Below are positions 61,789 to 64,000 of a stretch of DNA of 64,000 nucleotides, in pieces (the first letter of the stretch is position 1; each line of letters opens with the position of its first letter). Made by a program: the position numbers and the translations under genes. The notes beneath the pieces were generated by a model, which saw only the letters and a program-made list of their open reading frames with translations, had not been told where the DNA came from and did not search any database. The stretch is from Symbiodinium natans (Eukaryota; Sar; Dinophyceae; Suessiales; Symbiodiniaceae): the NCBI GenBank assembly GCA_905221605.1, contig CAJNDS010001890.1, forward strand, positions 1 to 64,000, given 5' to 3'.

Positions 61789-62018
61789 CACTCGTAACAT
61801 CTCACCCCTTCCAAGCATGATTCCAGGTCTTGCTTATCGGGGGGTGATGTGCTTGGAAGGGGTGAGGCGTTACGAGTGAAAATGCATGATTCCAGGTCTT
61901 GCTTATCGGGGGGTGATGTGCTTGGAAGGGGTGAGACGTTACGAGTGACAGTGAAAATGCATGATTCCAGGTCTTGGTTATCGGGGGGCGATGTGCTTGG
62001 AAGGGGTGAGACGTTACG
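61789..62018. repeat. Three ~70-bp repeats with a 29-bp inverted partner
   Basis: CACTCGTAACATCTCACCCC with TTCCAAGCA (61789-61817) is inverted relative to TGCTTGGAAGGGGTGAGGCG with TTACGAGTG (61850-61878), 27 of 29 matching. The unit GCATGATTCCAGGTCTTGCT through ..GTTACG then repeats at about 61815, 61884 and 61959. Confidence 0.93.
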
Positions 62019-62154
62019 GCATGGGTGTGTCGGACTAGAAATTAAGAAAAACTTTTTATTTTCTTAATGTTATGGGATTCTTTGGGCGGGTGGGTTTTTT
62101 TCCGTTGCCTACACACACTGCTGGACTAGTAAATGCTCGAACTTGAGATGCTGA

Positions 62155-62214
62155 ACCCTAAACCCTAAACCCTAAACCCTAAACCCTAAACCCTAAACCC
62201 TAAACCCTAAACCC
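62155..62214 (-). repeat. Interstitial CCCTAAA array adjoining element B
   Basis: About 8.5 pure units, beginning directly at the GATGCTGA end. Confidence 0.97.
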
Positions 62215-63567
62215 ATAAGCGCGCTCATCCAATGCTGATGGGTGGCGGAGCTTCTGCTCCTTCTCATGCCATTCAGGAGGCTCATCCTTCGGCACCCCTT
62301 GATCGGCACCTCTGTTCTCGGACGCTACTGGAGGGTTGGGCTTACGGCTTAGGGCTTTGGGGGCTTCAGGGTTTAGGAATTTCTGGTATCAGGGTTAAGG
62401 GGTTAGTGGTTCAGGGCTTGGGGTTTTAAAGGTTTTGGGCCTCCGGCAAAAAAGATCCCGGAAACGCATTCAGTCCTCACAAACAAATTAAAAACCCGAA
62501 GCCCCACCTAAACCCCATTTTGGCAGTCCCCAAACCTTAAGCCAAAAGCCACCTCTGTCCTACGCTCAAAAGGGTTGGGGCGGTTGAGATTTGAGACTTC
62601 CGGGCTATAGCTCCTGGTTCTATGAAAGCCAGACTCCCTTCGCATACTTGTTAGGGCTCTTGAGGGTGCAGTTTGGGGGGTTGACGGCTAGGGTTTAGGG
62701 TTTACGGTTTAAGGGCGTGCCAGACGGAAGCGCACTTTGGGAGCTTGCAGTAGTCAGACCTGCCCACCCCAAAACCGCCCACTTACAATTCTCAGGAGTT
62801 AAGACCTTCTTGTATTTTGTTTACAAAGCATCACATGGGTCAGCACTCACGTTGTTTTGGGGACCTCCACACGTGCGTGGACAGCTTGGGTTGGGTCAGG
62901 GAGGCCAAGGCCACGGAAACAGGGCCAGGTGCGTGGACCAGGCACAATGCTTCGCAGCAGGGCAGTTTTGGGCCGCAGCCCTGCCTGCCCAATGTGCGCA
63001 GACAGCCTGGATGGCACAAAGGGGCTAAGGCCAGGGAGGGTCTCATCCACAAACAGTGTGTGGACAGCTTGGGCTAAAGCCAAGGAGCAGGGCCAGGGCA
63101 ACCAGGGCTCGGCCAGGGCCAGACCGACAGGGCCAGCGCCGGGCCAGCCACACCCCTCCCCCCCCAACAAAACGGCCCCTCATCCCCACAGCCGACGAAC
63201 AATGTGCGTTTAGGGTAATAATCAAAAACACAGCGACAACTGCTGTCTCGGCCTGTGCTTGCCTGGAGGGTAAGCCAGCTCGGCCGCCCGCCTGGGGCTC
63301 CCTCGCAGGGTCTCACTGAGCGCTCGACCAGCGCCCGCCTACCCCAAAAGACAAGAGAGTGGGGTGGCGGGCGGGTTTATGGTCTAGGGTTTCGGGCTTA
63401 GGGCTTAGGCTTGCAGGCTAGATTTTAACAAAACGCGGTGCCAACAGCAAATGCCATAGGCAGAGTATATTTTCTACTCAACTTCAACTACCATGGTAGA
63501 AGGGGCAGAGAATTGGAGAGCTAAGCTCGACGTTTGTTCGGGTTTAGAATTTGGGCACGGTTTAGAG
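62215..63567. other. Complex DNA with GTGGACAGCTTGGG repeats
   Basis: GTGCGTGGACAGCTTGGGTT (62872) and GTGTGTGGACAGCTTGGGCT (63056), with related words near 62930 and 62994, form a diverged minisatellite rich in GGGCCAGG/AGGGCCAG. Frames up to 118 codons on both strands across 62717-63319 follow from low stop density there. No domain recognised. Confidence 0.5.
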
Positions 63568-63672
63568 CCCCAAACCCTAAGCCCTAAACCCTAACCCCTC
63601 AACCCTGAACCCTGAACCCTTTTTTTTGAACCCTGAACCCTAAACCCTAAACCCTAAACCCTAAACCCTACA
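63568..63672 (-). repeat. CCCTAAA / CCCTGAA array split by a T run
   Basis: About 13 units. The middle reads CCCTGAACCC, then about nine T, then GAACCCTGAA. A similar T-run break inside an array is present near 33336. Confidence 0.95.
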
Positions 63673-63860
63673 CCTTGTCAACACCACCCTACGCTCTCCT
63701 AGGCCTCACAGCCAATACTCCAACCAACACCCAAAATCCCAAACCCTAAGATAAAGTGGTATAGCATACTGGGTTTAGGGTTTAGGGATTATAGTCTAGG
63801 ATAAGTTAATAAATAAATAATATATATATATATACATGTATTTGTATATGTATTTATGTA

Positions 63861-63971
63861 TGGGGATTTTCCCTTTATGCTAACAGTCCTTGATGGGGAT
63901 TATAATAGGGGGGGAGTACTAAAATTTTAATTATTTTTTTAGTACTGTTAGTATAAGGGGGAACATTCCAA
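63861..63971 (+). mobile_element. TTGGGATGTTCCCCC-family element, copy 9
   Basis: GGGGATTTTCCCTTTATGCT and AACAGTCCTTGATGGGGAT at the left, AGTACTGTTAGTATAAGGGG and GAACATTCC at the right. The interior is T-rich and holds a GGGGGGGAGTACTA centre. Confidence 0.8.
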
Positions 63972-64000
63972 AATGTATACCCTAACAAACAGGTAGTATA

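Larger units (their letters stand above)
60808..62154. mobile_element. Composite repeat element B (21-bp repeats, C tract, hairpin repeats)
   Basis: Left end CTCTTTCATATATAATTTAA, then ATGTTAAGGAGTT, as in element A. Right end CTAGTAAATGCTCGAACTTG then AGATGCTGA, as in A. Both flanks are CCCTAAA. Modules: 21-bp units GCCGTTTTACTGGGCAAGGTC in alternating orientation (60840-61352) with CGATTTTTTGACCAAAATCG spacers; a C tract (61353-61662); unique DNA; three ~70-bp repeats (61815-62018) preceded by an inverted copy of their end; the GGGCGGGTGGGT motif; and the right end. Same plan as A, but apart from GGGCAAGGTC and the ends the internal sequences differ. No coding capacity seen. Confidence 0.75.
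1..64000. other. Repeat-dominated, gene-free nuclear DNA with pervasive interstitial telomeric heptamers
   Basis: No frame on either strand shows a domain, a conserved motif or a multi-exon pattern I recognise. No tRNA A/B-box pair or rRNA segment was seen. Besides the arrays listed individually, short or degenerate heptamer tracts lie near 991-1030, 4630-4710, 5106-5134, 5298-5331, 5901-5957, 6331-6383, 9408-9442, 13748-13815, 14357-14425, 14756-14808, 15475-15522, 16036-16064, 17195-17282, 17495-17560, 18957-18985, 20540-20580, 22397-22430, 28318-28350, 34104-34145, 35740-35797, 38966-38992, 39573-39612, 40748-40815, 46273-46320, 51004-51055, 52468-52525, 55195-55240, 55521-55575, 56417-56492, 59258-59345, 60558-60631 and 60744-60806. 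Genes with many small exons could escape reading by eye. Confidence 0.8.

Noticed and set aside
62717-63319. Several 80-118-codon frames on both strands
   Set aside because: The region is a diverged GGGCCAGG/GTGGACAGCTTGGG minisatellite with few stops. No domain recognised.

Overview
This window looks like repeat-dominated, probably non-coding nuclear DNA from a microbial eukaryote whose telomere repeat is TTTAGGG. I found no protein-coding gene, tRNA or rRNA that I can support. The longest open frames are explained by tandem repeats whose period is a multiple of three, by C-rich tracts, or by heptamer arrays, which read as monotonous peptides in every frame. TTTAGGG telomeres occur in plants and in many algae and alveolates (green algae, cryptophytes, dinoflagellates, coccidians and others). 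The mixed base composition, lack of long CAG tracts and absence of any recognisable gene do not settle which. I lean towards a unicellular alga or alveolate with a large repeat-rich genome, and I do not assign a species.

The overwhelming feature is interstitial telomeric sequence. About a hundred tracts of TTTAGGG or its complement CCCTAAA, from 3 to about 29 units, lie in both orientations and interrupt the window every few hundred bases. Many are pure. Others are homogenised for a variant heptamer (CTTAGGG, TTTGGGG, GTTGAGG, CCCTGAA, CCCTCAG, CCCCAAA, CCCAAAA). Between them lie short blocks (100-700 bp) of complex DNA, small palindromic elements and tandem repeats.

At least five families of short inverted-repeat (MITE-like) elements are present. 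(1) A ~100-bp family with ends TTGGGATGTTCCCCC has about nine copies (19.1, 19.2, 30.4, 37.7, 45.8, 46.4, 46.9, 55.6 and 63.9 kb). (2) A ~85-bp family has ends GCTTAAGAACCCCCC (12.4, 48.25, 54.4, 58.1 kb). (3) A ~95-155-bp family has ends AGGGGYCKGAAT (4.4, 24.5, 47.6, 53.4, 54.6 kb). (4) A ~105-150-bp family has ends CTTAGTAGGGAATGAGGGA (33.9, 44.4, 55.8 kb). (5) A family has ends TTGGAGGTTCATGG (23.0, 44.0 kb). Single palindromic elements lie at 3.7, 9.3, 13.0 and 38.3 kb.

The most unusual objects are two large composite elements at 17691-18826 and 60808-62154. They share both termini and both sit inside CCCTAAA arrays. They also share an architecture: a field of 21-bp repeats containing GGGCAAGGTC in alternating orientation, then a 200-300-bp nearly pure C tract, then three tandem copies of a 60-70-bp hairpin unit, then the common right end. 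The sequence of each internal module is different. A third right end is recognisable near 60.5 kb.

Other tandem repeats: 53-bp units (139-301, inverted copy near 440-500), ~90-bp units ending in G-rich tracts (6.95-7.89 kb), 57-78-bp units (25.34-25.74 kb), C-rich units (27.1-27.6 kb), 36-52-bp units (28.8-28.98 kb) and five ~140-bp GC-core/T-tract units (39.79-40.45 kb). Two pairs of duplicated sequences (24801/35392, and 34338/34401) differ by a clean insertion of one telomeric heptamer or a heptamer plus GG next to a GGG. This suggests how the interstitial arrays are seeded.
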